DNA of 64,000 nucleotides from Paenibacillus monticola (lineage in GTDB: Bacteria > Bacillota > Bacilli > Paenibacillales > Paenibacillaceae), in the NCBI RefSeq assembly GCF_009664975.1, contig NZ_WJXB01000012.1, positions 124,001 to 188,000 on the forward strand, given 5' to 3'. Under the pieces are notes generated by a model. The model worked only from the letters and a program-made list of their open reading frames with translations. It ran no database searches and had not been told where the DNA came from. Shown piece by piece: positions 1-8,521 of this stretch (position 1 is its first letter; each line of letters begins with the position of its first letter). The position numbers were made by a program, and so were the translations under genes.

Positions 1-829
1 GCTGGGGCTAACGCCCACCGAAGGGTTGAACAAGCTGCTGCATGCGGTGGAATATGGTTTGAGAACGGGAATGACAGTCTCGGTAGGCATGGAGGACTCC
101 TCCAGAGCGAATATGAGATTCTTGATAGAACTGGTGAATGCATTATATAAAGAAGGTATCCGTTGGTTCCGTTATGCGGATACAGTATCGGCTCATCATC
201 CGGGACAAATGGCTGAACGGGTAAGCACTTTATTGGGAGCAGTTCCTGCTGATGTTGAGCTTGAAGTGCATTGTCATAATGACTTTGGATTGGCTGTTGC
301 CAACACACTCAGTGGTATTTCGGCCGGTGCAACTTGGGCTAGTACCACAGTTGCGGGAATTGGTGAACGTACCGGCAATGCGGCTATGGAGGAAGTAGCC
401 ATGGCTTGGCGTTATCTGTATGGCGGAGAGTGTGTGGTACGGCCAGAGCATCTCAAGGCACTGGCTGATAGAGTTATTACTGCTTCAGGCCGTAGCTTAG
501 GCGATGCCAAGCCCATTGTAGGAAATTTGGCATTCACGCATGAGTCCGGAATTCATGTGGATGGTCTAATGAAGGAAAAAGCTACCTATCAGAGCTTTGA
601 TCCGTCAGAGGTAGGTAGAGAACACCGTTTCGTGCTAGGAAAGCATTCTGGCAGCGGCGGTGTAGTGCATGTGCTGAAACGAGAGGGACTGGAAGTTAGC
701 TCGGATATGGCTGGGCGTCTACTAGAACGGGTTAGGGAGTATGCCGAAGTCTATAAAGGCAATGTCCCGGAGTATTTGCTGGTAGAGTGGGCGCAGGAGG
801 ACCAGCAGCGGGAAAGAGACGCAGGTTAA
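1..829 (+). CDS. nifV: Homocitrate synthase, probable NifV (5' end outside window)
   Basis: The reading frame is open from the first bases of the window, so the N-terminal third lies upstream. The protein belongs to the DRE-TIM metallolyase family (homocitrate/isopropylmalate synthases): it shows the metal-binding HCHNDFGLAVANT motif, then GERTGNAAMEEV, and the NLAFTHESGIHVDG segment of the linker region. It is short after the TIM barrel, with no LeuA-type regulatory domain, which fits NifV (acetyl-CoA + 2-oxoglutarate to homocitrate, the organic ligand of FeMo-co). In diazotrophic Paenibacillus nifV is the last gene of the compact nifBHDKENX-hesA-nifV cluster, and here an unrelated gene follows. 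NifV rather than a lysine-pathway homocitrate synthase is an inference, because the rest of the nif cluster is not visible. Confidence 0.75.
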   Translation, partial: LGLTPTEGLNKLLHAVEYGLRTGMTVSVGMEDSSRANMRFLIELVNALYKEGIRWFRYADTVSAHHPGQMAERVSTLLGAVPADVELEVHCHNDFGLAVANTLSGISAGATWASTTVAGIGERTGNAAMEEVAMAWRYLYGGECVVRPEHLKALADRVITASGRSLGDAKPIVGNLAFTHESGIHVDGLMKEKATYQSFDPSEVGREHRFVLGKHSGSGGVVHVLKREGLEVSSDMAGRLLERVREYAEVYKGNVPEYLLVEWAQEDQQRERDAG

Positions 830-870
830 AGTGTAATAGGAGATAAGCGCAAGCTGATTGTACCTGGTGA

Positions 871-896
871 TAGCTGCCGGTCGGTCAGCCTTTTTG
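871..896 (+). terminator. Weak intrinsic terminator after nifV
   Basis: GCTGCC pairs with GGTCAGC through a one-base bulge, and CTTTTTG follows, about 40 bases after the stop. The stem is short, so it may be a weak or partial terminator. Confidence 0.4.
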
Positions 897-1040
897 ACGT
901 TCCTAAATATTTGATTATACATAACACCCAAGGGAATATATGACTAAACATAAATAAATAGCCTCTTACTAGACAAATGTCCATGCCCTCATTAGGTAAA
1001 TGGAGTAGTATACAGCAGGTCAAATATGGAGGTGTTGGGG

Positions 1041-2351
1041 TTGGGTCGTCTTAAGCCTAAGCGGAAAATGTATAAAAAAGAAGTGGAGCTGCCTTGCAAA
1101 GATAAAAACCGTATGAAAAGAAAAAAATCTTCCAGGAGTAACTGTTGCTGTAAAGAAATTATCGTCAAAAGGCAAATTGTTCGCGTTACTATTCCATTAG
1201 GTGCACTAGGTGCAGCAGGCGCAGCTGGAGCTGTCGAGGCATTTGGTGCAGCGGGTGCGGCAGGAGCCGCGGGAGTATTAGGAGCAGCAGGTGCTGCAGG
1301 AGCGTTAGGTGCAGTAGGAGCAACCGGAGCTTTGGGAACGGCAGGTGCTCTAGGGGCTTTAGGAGCCGCAGGTGCCCTAGGTGCGATAGGAGCAACTGGA
1401 CCCGCAGGAACGTTAGGTGCTTTGGGTGCCGCGGGAGCATTAGGTGGAGTAGGAGCAACTGGAGCATTAGGACCCGCAGGAATGTTGGGTGCCTTGGGAG
1501 CTGCAGGAGCGCTAGGGGCCGCTGGGACAACTGGTGCAGCAGGGGCAATAGGTGCTCTTGGTGCTGCCGGAGCACTTGGTGCCGCTGGTGCAGTTGGTGG
1601 TCTAGGAGCTGCTGGAGCAACCGGAGGAGCGGGAGCGGCTGGATTAGGTGGAGCACTTGGTGCAGCTGGACTTGCGGGATTAGTTGGAGCGATAGGACCG
1701 GTAGGACCGGCCGGGCCAATAGGACCAGCGGGGCCAGTAGGCGTTGCCGGAGCAGTAGGACCGGCCGGAGCAGTTGGTGGTGCTGGACCAGCCGGACCAG
1801 CGGGGCCAGCAGGTGTAGCCGGAGCAGTAGGACCGGCGGGGCCGATAGGTGTTACAGGTCCAGTTGGACCAGCTGGAACAGCTGGGGCAGCAGGTCCGGC
1901 AGGTGCCACAGGAGCAACAGGTGCCACGGGAGCTGCAGGTGGGTTAGCACAGTTTGGGTATGTTTATAACTTGGGAGCTCAGGTGGTTCCAATAGAGGCT
2001 GATGTAGCTTTTGATACAAACGGTTTTCTTACACCTGGAATTACACACGCTCCTGGTACCACTACGATTTCCGTTACCGATGCGGGTATCTATGAGGTTA
2101 ATTTTTCAGTATCTGGTGTAGAACCGAACCAATTTGCATTGTTTTTAAATGGTGCACTGGTTCCGGGAACGGTATATGGTTCAGGTGCAGGCACTCAACA
2201 AAATACCGGGCAGGCTATATTTGCTCTATCTTCGGGAGATGTCCTTACGTTGCGTAATCATAGTTCAACTTCTGCGGTAACCCTTCAGACGTTGGCCGGT
2301 GGTACTCAAACTAATGTCAATGCATCTATAGTTATTAAAAGATTAGGTTAG
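1041..2351 (+). CDS. Collagen-like Gly-X-Y repeat protein with BclA-type C-terminal domain
   Basis: There are three parts. The basic N-terminus of about 55 residues is rich in Lys/Arg and carries a CCC triplet. About 250 residues of continuous Gly-X-Y triplets follow (from base 1200), broken once where Glu replaces Gly (GAV-EAF-GAA). The last 130 residues form a globular domain resembling the TNF-like jelly-roll at the C-terminus of BclA-type exosporium proteins. The first half of the triplets is Ala/Leu-rich and almost proline-free; the second half has GPAGPIGPAG-type triplets. There is no signal peptide, as for spore-surface collagen proteins built from the mother cell. Start: an ATG at 1026 lies inside the GGAGGTG at 1028-1034; the TTG at 1041 sits 6 bases after it and is preferred. 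A spore-surface location is inferred. Confidence 0.8.
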   Translation: MGRLKPKRKMYKKEVELPCKDKNRMKRKKSSRSNCCCKEIIVKRQIVRVTIPLGALGAAGAAGAVEAFGAAGAAGAAGVLGAAGAAGALGAVGATGALGTAGALGALGAAGALGAIGATGPAGTLGALGAAGALGGVGATGALGPAGMLGALGAAGALGAAGTTGAAGAIGALGAAGALGAAGAVGGLGAAGATGGAGAAGLGGALGAAGLAGLVGAIGPVGPAGPIGPAGPVGVAGAVGPAGAVGGAGPAGPAGPAGVAGAVGPAGPIGVTGPVGPAGTAGAAGPAGATGATGATGAAGGLAQFGYVYNLGAQVVPIEADVAFDTNGFLTPGITHAPGTTTISVTDAGIYEVNFSVSGVEPNQFALFLNGALVPGTVYGSGAGTQQNTGQAIFALSSGDVLTLRNHSSTSAVTLQTLAGGTQTNVNASIVIKRLG

Positions 2352-2440
2352 TTGGGATATAAACGATGGTTAGCTCTGCAAAGGTAGTGGATAAAAAGGG
2401 TAAGGCCTTATGAGGATAAACCGTATGTGCAATTTATGTG

Positions 2441-2466
2441 AGGGCTGGTCAGCCCAGCCCTTCTCT
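2441..2466 (+). terminator. Hairpin terminator after collagen-like gene
   Basis: A perfect 8-bp stem (AGGGCTGG / CCAGCCCT) with a 5-base loop is followed by TCTCTT. It lies between the convergent collagen-like and azoreductase genes. Confidence 0.6.
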
Positions 2467-2485
2467 TAACTCCAGTTAACTTTAT

Positions 2486-3121
2486 TCAAAAGCTCTTGGC
2501 CAATTCACGTGCGACTTGAATCGCCTTATCTTTGATGGCATCAGCTTGCTCAGGAGCAACGGACATCCCTTCAACGAATATGCTGTTAATGGAGGGTACT
2601 CCAAAGAAGGCAAATAGTTTACTGATATAGCTATTGCTGAATTCATAACCAGCCATCGGTCCTTCACTAAGCACGCTACCAGAGGCTTGGATATGTAATA
2701 CTTTCTTGGTCGGAATCAAACCAACAGGACCGGTTGGCGAGTATCGGAAAGTCTTACCAACCACGGAGACTGCATCAAAATACGCCTTGAGCACGGGTGG
2801 GAATAGAAAGTTCCAGACTGGATTGACGATAACAATCTTATCAACGGCGACAAATTGATCGACTAGCTCACTTAAGCGAGCGACCTTGATTTGAGATTGG
2901 GGACTTAAATGTTCGAATGCTCCACCGCTCTGTAGAATTTCCCATCCACTAAAAACATCGGCATCAATCTGGGGGATATTTGATTGGTATAAATCAAGGC
3001 GAATAACCTCGTCCTGGGGATGAGTGGTGTGATAGACCTGTACAAATTCCTCACCGACGGACAGGCTGTAGGATGTTGAAGCATCGTGCGGATGGGCGGT
3101 GATGTACAACAGAGTGGACAT
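2486..3121 (-). CDS. azoR: FMN-dependent NADH-azoreductase
   Basis: This 211-residue flavodoxin-fold protein has the usual length for the AzoR/acpD family. It shows the N-terminal phosphate-binding region (ITAHPHDASTSYS), the IVIVNPVWNFLFPPVLKAYFD motif of the dimer/FMN site, and LHIQASGSV near the isoalloxazine pocket. These enzymes use NADH and FMN to reduce quinones and azo compounds in two-electron steps and are cytoplasmic homodimers. It is a single gene, divergent from the downstream alpha-glucosidase gene, with a GGAGGGG ribosome-binding site just upstream of the ATG. Physiological role is probably quinone/electrophile detoxification (family inference). Confidence 0.88.
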   Translation of the reverse strand: MSTLLYITAHPHDASTSYSLSVGEEFVQVYHTTHPQDEVIRLDLYQSNIPQIDADVFSGWEILQSGGAFEHLSPQSQIKVARLSELVDQFVAVDKIVIVNPVWNFLFPPVLKAYFDAVSVVGKTFRYSPTGPVGLIPTKKVLHIQASGSVLSEGPMAGYEFSNSYISKLFAFFGVPSINSIFVEGMSVAPEQADAIKDKAIQVARELAKSF

Positions 3122-3340
3122 AGGATTTTCCCCTCCTTACTATTTGTATAGTTAATAGTATTTTGATTAGGAATTTAATTCAAATTTTATGTATATGACT
3201 ACTATTGCTCATATTATCTTCAATTAAATAACAAAGCAAACACTAACAAACTAATAGCACTGATTTATAATTATTTGTTATTCTTCCGGTCTGTGTGGTT
3301 AAAATATAGTAATGTGCTCGCATAGGATGGAGGCAGTGAG

Positions 3341-5038
3341 ATGAACCCGAAATGGTGGAAAGAGAGTGTTGTTTATCAGATTTATCCAATCAGCTTCATG
3401 GACAGCAATGGAGATGGAATCGGAGATCTGCGTGGTATAATGTCAAAGTTGGATTACCTGCAGAATCTGGGCATAGATGTGATCTGGGTATGTCCTATTT
3501 ATAAATCACCTAATCACGATAATGGCTACGATATTAGCGATTACTGTGACATTATGAAGGAATTTGGAACGATGGATGATTTTGACCGACTGCTACAGGA
3601 AATGCATTTGCGCGGGATGAAGCTGATGATGGATTTAGTGCTGAATCACACATCCCACGAGCACCCATGGTTTATAGAATCCAGGTCATCGAAGGACAAT
3701 CCAAAGCGGGATTATTATATTTGGAGAAAAGGTAAAAATGGAGGTCCGCCAAACAACTGGGAGTCTTATTTCAGCGGTTCGGTCTGGGAGTTAGACCCAC
3801 AGACAGATGAATACTATCTACATCTATATTCCAAATTCCAGCCGGACTTGAATTGGGACAATCCTGTCGTAATTGATAAGCTGCATGAAATGGTACAGTG
3901 GTGGCTGAAAAAAGGGATTGACGGCTTCCGCTTCGATGCAGTTGCCCATATCGTGAAGACGGAGGGTTTCCCGGATGCTCTTAACCCGGGTGGAACCCAA
4001 ACTGTACGGGCCTATGACATGTTCTCCAATCTGGCGAATGTACATACCTTGCTGCAAAATCTGCATGACCAAGTGCTCTATTTTTATGACATTATGACTG
4101 TAGGGGAGACCTCGGGACTTGGGCCGGAGCAGGCTTTAGATTATGTGGGTGACGGCCGCCGAGAGCTCAACATGACCTTTCAGTTTGAGCATATGTTCCT
4201 GGACGCCGCCTCGGCGGGCAGTGGCAAGTGGGATGTTGTTCCCTGGAGTCTGCTTGAACTCAAAAAAATTATCAGCAACTGGCAGACGGTTCTGCATAAC
4301 CGTGGCTGGAATGCCAACTATTTATGCAACCATGACCAGCCGCGGTCGGTATCCCGTTTCGGGAATGACCTCTTTTACCGGATTCCTTCAGCCAAGATGT
4401 TGGCGACTTTTACGCATATGCTGGAGGGTACCCCCTATATTTACCAGGGCGAAGAAATTGGCATGACGAATATCGCCTTCGATTCCATTGATGACTATCG
4501 GGATGTCGAGACGTTGAACTATTATGAAGAAAAACGGTCGAAGGGTCTTCCTGAAGCGGAAATTATGGGTGCAATTCATAAAAAAAGCCGGGACAACGCC
4601 CGCACCCCGATGCAGTGGGATGATGGTGACGAGGGTGGATTCACGACGGGTGTCCCCTGGATTAAAGTAAACTCGAATTATATGGAGATCAACGCAGCGA
4701 ACGCAGTTAAGGACCCGGATTCGATCTACAATTATTACAAAAAATTGATTGAGCTCCGCAAAAAGCATAAGGTTATTGTGTATGGTGATTATAAGCTGCT
4801 GTTACCCGAAGATACCGAAATTTATGTTTACACCCGGACGCTGGAGGATCAACAACTGCTGGTCATTTTGAATTTTTTTGAGCGGGAACCTGTATTCGAG
4901 CTACCGCCCGAGATTACACCGGGGACTCTAGAGCTGCTGATATCCAATTATACGCCCCAAAAAGAAGAGAATTTAAGCTACCTGAAGCTTCGTCCGTACG
5001 AGGCTAGGGTTTACCTACGGAGGTTATACAGTGTCTGA
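3341..5038 (+). CDS. GH13 alpha-glucosidase (oligo-glucosidase type)
   Basis: Full-length 565-residue GH13 enzyme of the oligo-1,6-glucosidase/alpha-glucosidase/trehalose-6-P hydrolase group. It opens with WWKESVVYQIYPISFMDSNG and has nucleophile D199 (GFRFDA), acid/base E256 (TVGETSG) and transition-state D332 (CNHDQPR). No signal peptide, so it should act on imported oligosaccharides in the cytoplasm. The residue after the nucleophile is Ala200; in this family Val at this place goes with alpha-1,6 and Ala/Thr with alpha-1,4 preference, so an alpha-1,4-glucosidase (maltose/malto-oligosaccharides) is more likely than a strict isomaltase. ATG start with GGAGG. Its 3' end overlaps the next gene by 8 bases. 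No PTS or ABC sugar transporter is adjacent. Confidence 0.9.
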   Translation: MNPKWWKESVVYQIYPISFMDSNGDGIGDLRGIMSKLDYLQNLGIDVIWVCPIYKSPNHDNGYDISDYCDIMKEFGTMDDFDRLLQEMHLRGMKLMMDLVLNHTSHEHPWFIESRSSKDNPKRDYYIWRKGKNGGPPNNWESYFSGSVWELDPQTDEYYLHLYSKFQPDLNWDNPVVIDKLHEMVQWWLKKGIDGFRFDAVAHIVKTEGFPDALNPGGTQTVRAYDMFSNLANVHTLLQNLHDQVLYFYDIMTVGETSGLGPEQALDYVGDGRRELNMTFQFEHMFLDAASAGSGKWDVVPWSLLELKKIISNWQTVLHNRGWNANYLCNHDQPRSVSRFGNDLFYRIPSAKMLATFTHMLEGTPYIYQGEEIGMTNIAFDSIDDYRDVETLNYYEEKRSKGLPEAEIMGAIHKKSRDNARTPMQWDDGDEGGFTTGVPWIKVNSNYMEINAANAVKDPDSIYNYYKKLIELRKKHKVIVYGDYKLLLPEDTEIYVYTRTLEDQQLLVILNFFEREPVFELPPEITPGTLELLISNYTPQKEENLSYLKLRPYEARVYLRRLYSV

Positions 5039-5918
5039 GAATTATATATATTCAGGATCTTCCCCTGACAGTAGCCGCCTTAGTCTTCAAGCTGACTGCG
5101 AGAGCTGCTTTGGTTTGTGTTGTGCCGCATTGCCCTTTGCAACTTCGTCAGACTTCGCGATGGATAAAGAAGCAGGCAATCCCTGTGTGAACATGCAGAC
5201 AGACTACCGCTGCGGCATCCACGACAACCTCCGGCAGTTGGGCTTTCGAGGCTGTACAGTGTATGACTGCTTCGGCGCTGGGCAAAAAGTCTCCCAACAC
5301 ACCTTCGGTGGTAACGACTGGCAGCAGGTTCCAGCCTCTGCGAAGCAAATGTTCGAGGTGTTCCCGATCATGTGGCATCTCCATGAGCTGCTGTGGTATC
5401 TTACCGAATCGCTTACGTTGCAATCGGCTTATCCGATTCACGGTGCACTCAGCGCTGCACTAAATGAGACGGAACGTCTCACGCTCCTTAATGCAGACTC
5501 TCTTATGGAGTTGGACGTGGCAGCCCATCGAGCAGCTGTGAACGCCCTACTCCTAAAGACCAGTGAACTCGTGAGAACTGAAGCTCGTCGTCAGCACAAG
5601 AATAGCTCTGGGCGTCAGAAAACCTATAACCGAGGAGCTGATCTCATCGGTGCCAAGCTCAGAGGAGCCGATCTTAGAGGGGCCAACTTAAGAGGGGCTT
5701 ACCTTATTGCCGCTGACCTCAGAAATGCTGATCTCAGAGTAGCTGATCTCATTGGGGCTGATTTACGAGACACTGATCTCAGAGGTGCCAACCTCACGGA
5801 GAGTCTCTTTCTGACCCAAGCCCAGCTCAACGCGGCGAAGGGTGATGCCAACACATTGTTGCCCCCGGCCTTTACTCGTCCAACTCACTGGTCCACAAAG
5901 TTAGATAAGCTTGTTTAA
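5031..5918 (+). CDS. Cysteine-cluster / pentapeptide-repeat fusion protein
   Basis: 295 residues. The N-terminal part has eight cysteines: C23-x2-C26-x3-C30-C31, then C52, C61 (YRCGIHD), C75 and C80 (GCTVYDC). The first four match the CxxCxxxCC signature of YkgJ-type putative metal/Fe-S cluster proteins. From about residue 198 come roughly 14 A(D/N)LRG-type pentapeptide repeats forming a right-handed quadrilateral beta-helix, then a short tail. GTG start 7 bases after GGAGG, overlapping the alpha-glucosidase stop by 8 bases, so the two are probably translationally coupled. Pentapeptide proteins can mimic DNA and protect gyrase, but nothing here shows that role; the function is unknown. Confidence 0.8.
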   Translation: MSENYIYSGSSPDSSRLSLQADCESCFGLCCAALPFATSSDFAMDKEAGNPCVNMQTDYRCGIHDNLRQLGFRGCTVYDCFGAGQKVSQHTFGGNDWQQVPASAKQMFEVFPIMWHLHELLWYLTESLTLQSAYPIHGALSAALNETERLTLLNADSLMELDVAAHRAAVNALLLKTSELVRTEARRQHKNSSGRQKTYNRGADLIGAKLRGADLRGANLRGAYLIAADLRNADLRVADLIGADLRDTDLRGANLTESLFLTQAQLNAAKGDANTLLPPAFTRPTHWSTKLDKLV

Positions 5919-6084
5919 GCCGATGATATCGCCCTTTTACTTAAAAATTACAAAGATATATTCGTAGAAAATCTGGAGAAATAAGGGATTATTTTGAGTT
6001 TACGAGGAAAAGGCGGTACAATTGCGTTACATAATCATACATAGAGTGGTGTGGCAGGAAGCAGCCTGCGGGAGGAGAAGCAAC

Positions 6085-6819
6085 ATGAGCGAATGGTATG
6101 AAGAGAGCTTTGGAGAGGATTATCTGATCGTATATAAACACCGGGACTTCGGTGGAGCGCGTCGGGAAGTGGAGCAAATGATCGGCTGGCTGGATCTGCC
6201 CCTCGGTGCTAAGGTGCTGGATTTATGTTGCGGTATGGGACGCCATTCACTGGCGCTCTCAGAAGCAGGATATGAGGTTACCGGTGTGGATCTGTCAGAG
6301 CCTTTGTTGCGCGAAGCACGTTCCCAGGATGGCGCTGAAGAAGTCACCTGGGTGCGCTCTGATATGCGAAGATTGCCGCTCGAAGGTGGCTTCGACGCAG
6401 TGGTCAATCTGTTCACCTCTTTTGGTTACTTTGAAGAAGATGAAGAACAGGTAAAGGTGCTGCGTGAAATCCACCGCATGCTAAAGCCTGGTGGAAAGTT
6501 CATTATTGATTTTCTGAATCCTGCTCATGTGATTCGCCACCTCGTCCCCCATTCTACCCGTGAAGACGGAGAGAACCTGATCGACGAGTCGCGTCGAATT
6601 GAGGACGGCTATGTGATGAAGGATATTATTCTTACTGCCAAAAGTGATGGAACGCCTCGCCAATACCATGAACGTGTGAAGCTGTATCCTCTGGAGAAAT
6701 TTCAGGAGATGATCAAGGAAGCTGGCTTGCAGCTGAAGTCAGTGCATGGCAGCTATAATGAAGATGTCTATCTTGCAGAAGATTCAACACGAATGATCTT
6801 TAGAGGCTTGCGCCCATAA
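6085..6819 (+). CDS. Class I SAM-dependent methyltransferase
   Basis: 244 residues with a Rossmann-fold methyltransferase core: motif I KVLDLCCGMGRHSLAL, the acidic end of beta-2 (VTGVDLS), EVTWVRSDMRRLPL, then the post-I segment FDAVVNLFTSFGYFEEDEE and a LKPGGKFIIDF motif. The LxxFTSFGYF signature is typical of a Firmicute group of small-molecule methyltransferases of unknown substrate. An upstream extension to 6022 is open, but the ATG at 6085 follows GGGAGGAG by about 7 bases and fits the family N-terminus. It runs just ahead of the metallo-beta-lactamase-fold gene and may be co-transcribed with it. Confidence 0.85.
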   Translation: MSEWYEESFGEDYLIVYKHRDFGGARREVEQMIGWLDLPLGAKVLDLCCGMGRHSLALSEAGYEVTGVDLSEPLLREARSQDGAEEVTWVRSDMRRLPLEGGFDAVVNLFTSFGYFEEDEEQVKVLREIHRMLKPGGKFIIDFLNPAHVIRHLVPHSTREDGENLIDESRRIEDGYVMKDIILTAKSDGTPRQYHERVKLYPLEKFQEMIKEAGLQLKSVHGSYNEDVYLAEDSTRMIFRGLRP

Positions 6820-6858
6820 ATGGTTTCCGGTAGAAGATTTAGGAGAGAGGTTGGTACT

Positions 6859-7873
6859 ATGCCGAAGGCGGACATTATTCCTTGGGAAGGAAATATTCTG
6901 CAGGTTTCCGTACCGATAGACTCGCCGCTGCGCCAAGTGAACAGCTACATCCTGCCTGATAAGGATGGAAGGATCACCATCATTGATCCTGGGCCACATG
7001 GTCTGGAGACCGAACGGGCTTGGGAACATGTCTTGCAGGAGCTGGATTTGTCTTGGGATAAGGTACGGGATATCGTCGTTACGCATCATCACCCCGATCA
7101 TTATGGTTTGGCTGGCTGGCTGGTTGCAATCCCGTTGTGAATGTAAGGTTTGGATGTCGGAACGTGCTCATGCTGAGGCTGCGCTGATGTGGGGCCAGAC
7201 AGCTAGTATGAATAAAGTCTTGCCTCTTTATTTTGCCGGGCACGGAATGCCGGAGCATTTGACGAGTGGAATTAGGGATCATTTGGAGAGCTTCGAGCCT
7301 CAGGTCACACCCCAGCCAGACGTATCCTATATTAATCCTATAGAGCCTTTTAGAATGGGCAACCGAGAGTGGCTGCCACTAGTTAGTGGCGGGCATGCGC
7401 CAGGGCATGTGTCATTCTATCATGGCGAAAGTGGGCAAATGTTGTGTGGCGATGCTGTACTGCCGCAAATCTCCCCCAATGTCAGCCTGCTGCCGGGCAG
7501 TGATCCGCAGCCGCTGCTGACTTTCCTGCAGGGGCTGAGGGAGCTCCGCAGCTATAGGGTCAACATGGCGTTCCCAGGCCACCGCGAGCCATTTACTGAC
7601 TTCGCAGGCAGGATCGACAGTTTGCTCCTTCATCATGAGGAGCGGCTGGAGACGGCGGAAAGCTTGCTTGCCAGCGGTCCTTTAAGTGCCTTCGCCGCTT
7701 GCGAAGCGCTCTTCCGCAGCCGGGTATCCACTGTGCATCAGCTGCGTTTTGCCATGAGTGAGACATTGGCTCACTTGGTGGAACTGGTGCGCAGGAAGCG
7801 GGCAATAGTGACCGAATTGGGCGGTTTGATTGTATTTGCGCCGACAAACACAAGTAATATTAGCAAGGATTAG
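6859..7873 (+). pseudogene. MBL-fold metallo-hydrolase, frameshifted at a TGGC repeat
   Basis: The first frame (ATG 6859, AGGAGAG upstream) encodes an MBL N-terminus with an NSYILPD beta-strand, IDPGPHG and the zinc motif THHHPDHYGLAGW, then runs into a stop at 7138-7140. The rest of the protein (CKVWMSERAH, SGGHAPGHVSFYH, LCGDAVLP, PGHREPF) continues in the +1 frame to 7873. Removing one 4-base unit from the tandem tract at 7109-7123 restores an unbroken protein reading YGLAGWLQSRCECKVWM, about 336 residues long. All metal ligands are present across the two pieces, so the gene is either recently inactivated, switchable, or mis-sequenced. Members are glyoxalase II/RNase Z-like hydrolases; substrate unknown. 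Confidence 0.8.
7109..7123 (+). repeat. Tetranucleotide tandem tract (TGGC)3 TGG inside MBL gene
   Basis: Three full TGGC units plus TGG lie exactly where the MBL reading frame is lost. Two units would give an intact frame. Confidence 0.85.
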
Positions 7874-7888
7874 CCCGTATCCTAATCG

Positions 7889-7932
7889 CAAATAAGCCAT
7901 CCTTCACAACAGAGTGAGGGATGGCTTATTTG
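7889..7932. terminator. Bidirectional terminator between MBL gene and pgpA
   Basis: A perfect 14-bp inverted repeat (CAAATAAGCCATCC ... GGATGGCTTATTTG) with a 16-base loop lies between two convergent genes. A/T-rich ends on both arms suit termination in both directions. Confidence 0.85.
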
Positions 7933-7942
7933 CTGGTTCCTG

Positions 7943-8521
7943 TTAGAAGGACTTCGAATGAGACTCATCACTATCCTCAGGCGTATGTGGCAATCCAAGC
8001 TGTTGCTCACGCTCTGCCTGCTTACGATGTGCAATCCGGCTGCTGGCAGCAGCGGCTACGGCTCCCACTATATCATCAAGATAGGTGTGGATTTGCCCAG
8101 TGGTTTTGTCGTTCAGGCGTTCTAGCACACCGGGCTTCAACTTGTCCACATAGCCATAGTTAGTAAAGCCTATACTGCCGTACACGTTAACGATAGAGAA
8201 GGCTAGAATTTCATCTACTCCGTACAATCCTTCATCATTTTGGATCATTTCTTGCAGAGGAGAGAATAGCTTGCCCTCTTCAGCGAGTACATCCAATTGA
8301 ATGCCGGTTAGCACCGCATTTTGCACCTCTCGCTTGCTCAGCACCATCTCTACGTTATGAATACATTCCTCCATGGTTAAATTCGGATAATATTTCTTTT
8401 GTAGCAGGATGACAAGCTCGGCAATTTCCTCCAATCGTACACCCCGTTTAATTAGCCAAGCATTAGTCGCTTCTGCGACGGATTTACTGTTCAGGCTGTA
8501 AGGCATTTTGGCATCACCCAT
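7943..8521 (-). CDS. pgpA: Phosphatidylglycerophosphatase A family protein
   Basis: 192 residues of the PgpA/YutG superfamily: RGVRLEEIAELVILLQKKYYP, LSKREVQNAVLTGIQLD, LYGVDEILAFSIVNVYGSIGFTNYGYVDK and LDDIVGAVAAAASSRIAHRK match the Gram-positive form, which is soluble-looking and shorter in hydrophobic segments than the E. coli enzyme. YutG dephosphorylates phosphatidylglycerophosphate in the last step of phosphatidylglycerol synthesis. The frame is open to 8602, but the ATG at 8521 follows GAGAGGGGA and gives the family length. The tail (PEDSDESHSKSF) is hydrophilic and probably disordered. Symbol by family; the B. subtilis equivalent is yutG. Confidence 0.78.
   Translation of the reverse strand: MGDAKMPYSLNSKSVAEATNAWLIKRGVRLEEIAELVILLQKKYYPNLTMEECIHNVEMVLSKREVQNAVLTGIQLDVLAEEGKLFSPLQEMIQNDEGLYGVDEILAFSIVNVYGSIGFTNYGYVDKLKPGVLERLNDKTTGQIHTYLDDIVGAVAAAASSRIAHRKQAEREQQLGLPHTPEDSDESHSKSF

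Noticed and set aside
992..1927. 311-codon Pro/Ala-rich open frame antisense to the collagen-like gene
   Set aside because: It is the mirror of GGN triplets on the other strand, with no ribosome-binding site; the plus-strand frame has a known fold and start signals.
1200..1940. Short-period repeats that could suggest CRISPR or a minisatellite
   Set aside because: The 9-base periodicity follows Gly-X-Y codons; there are no spacers or cas genes.
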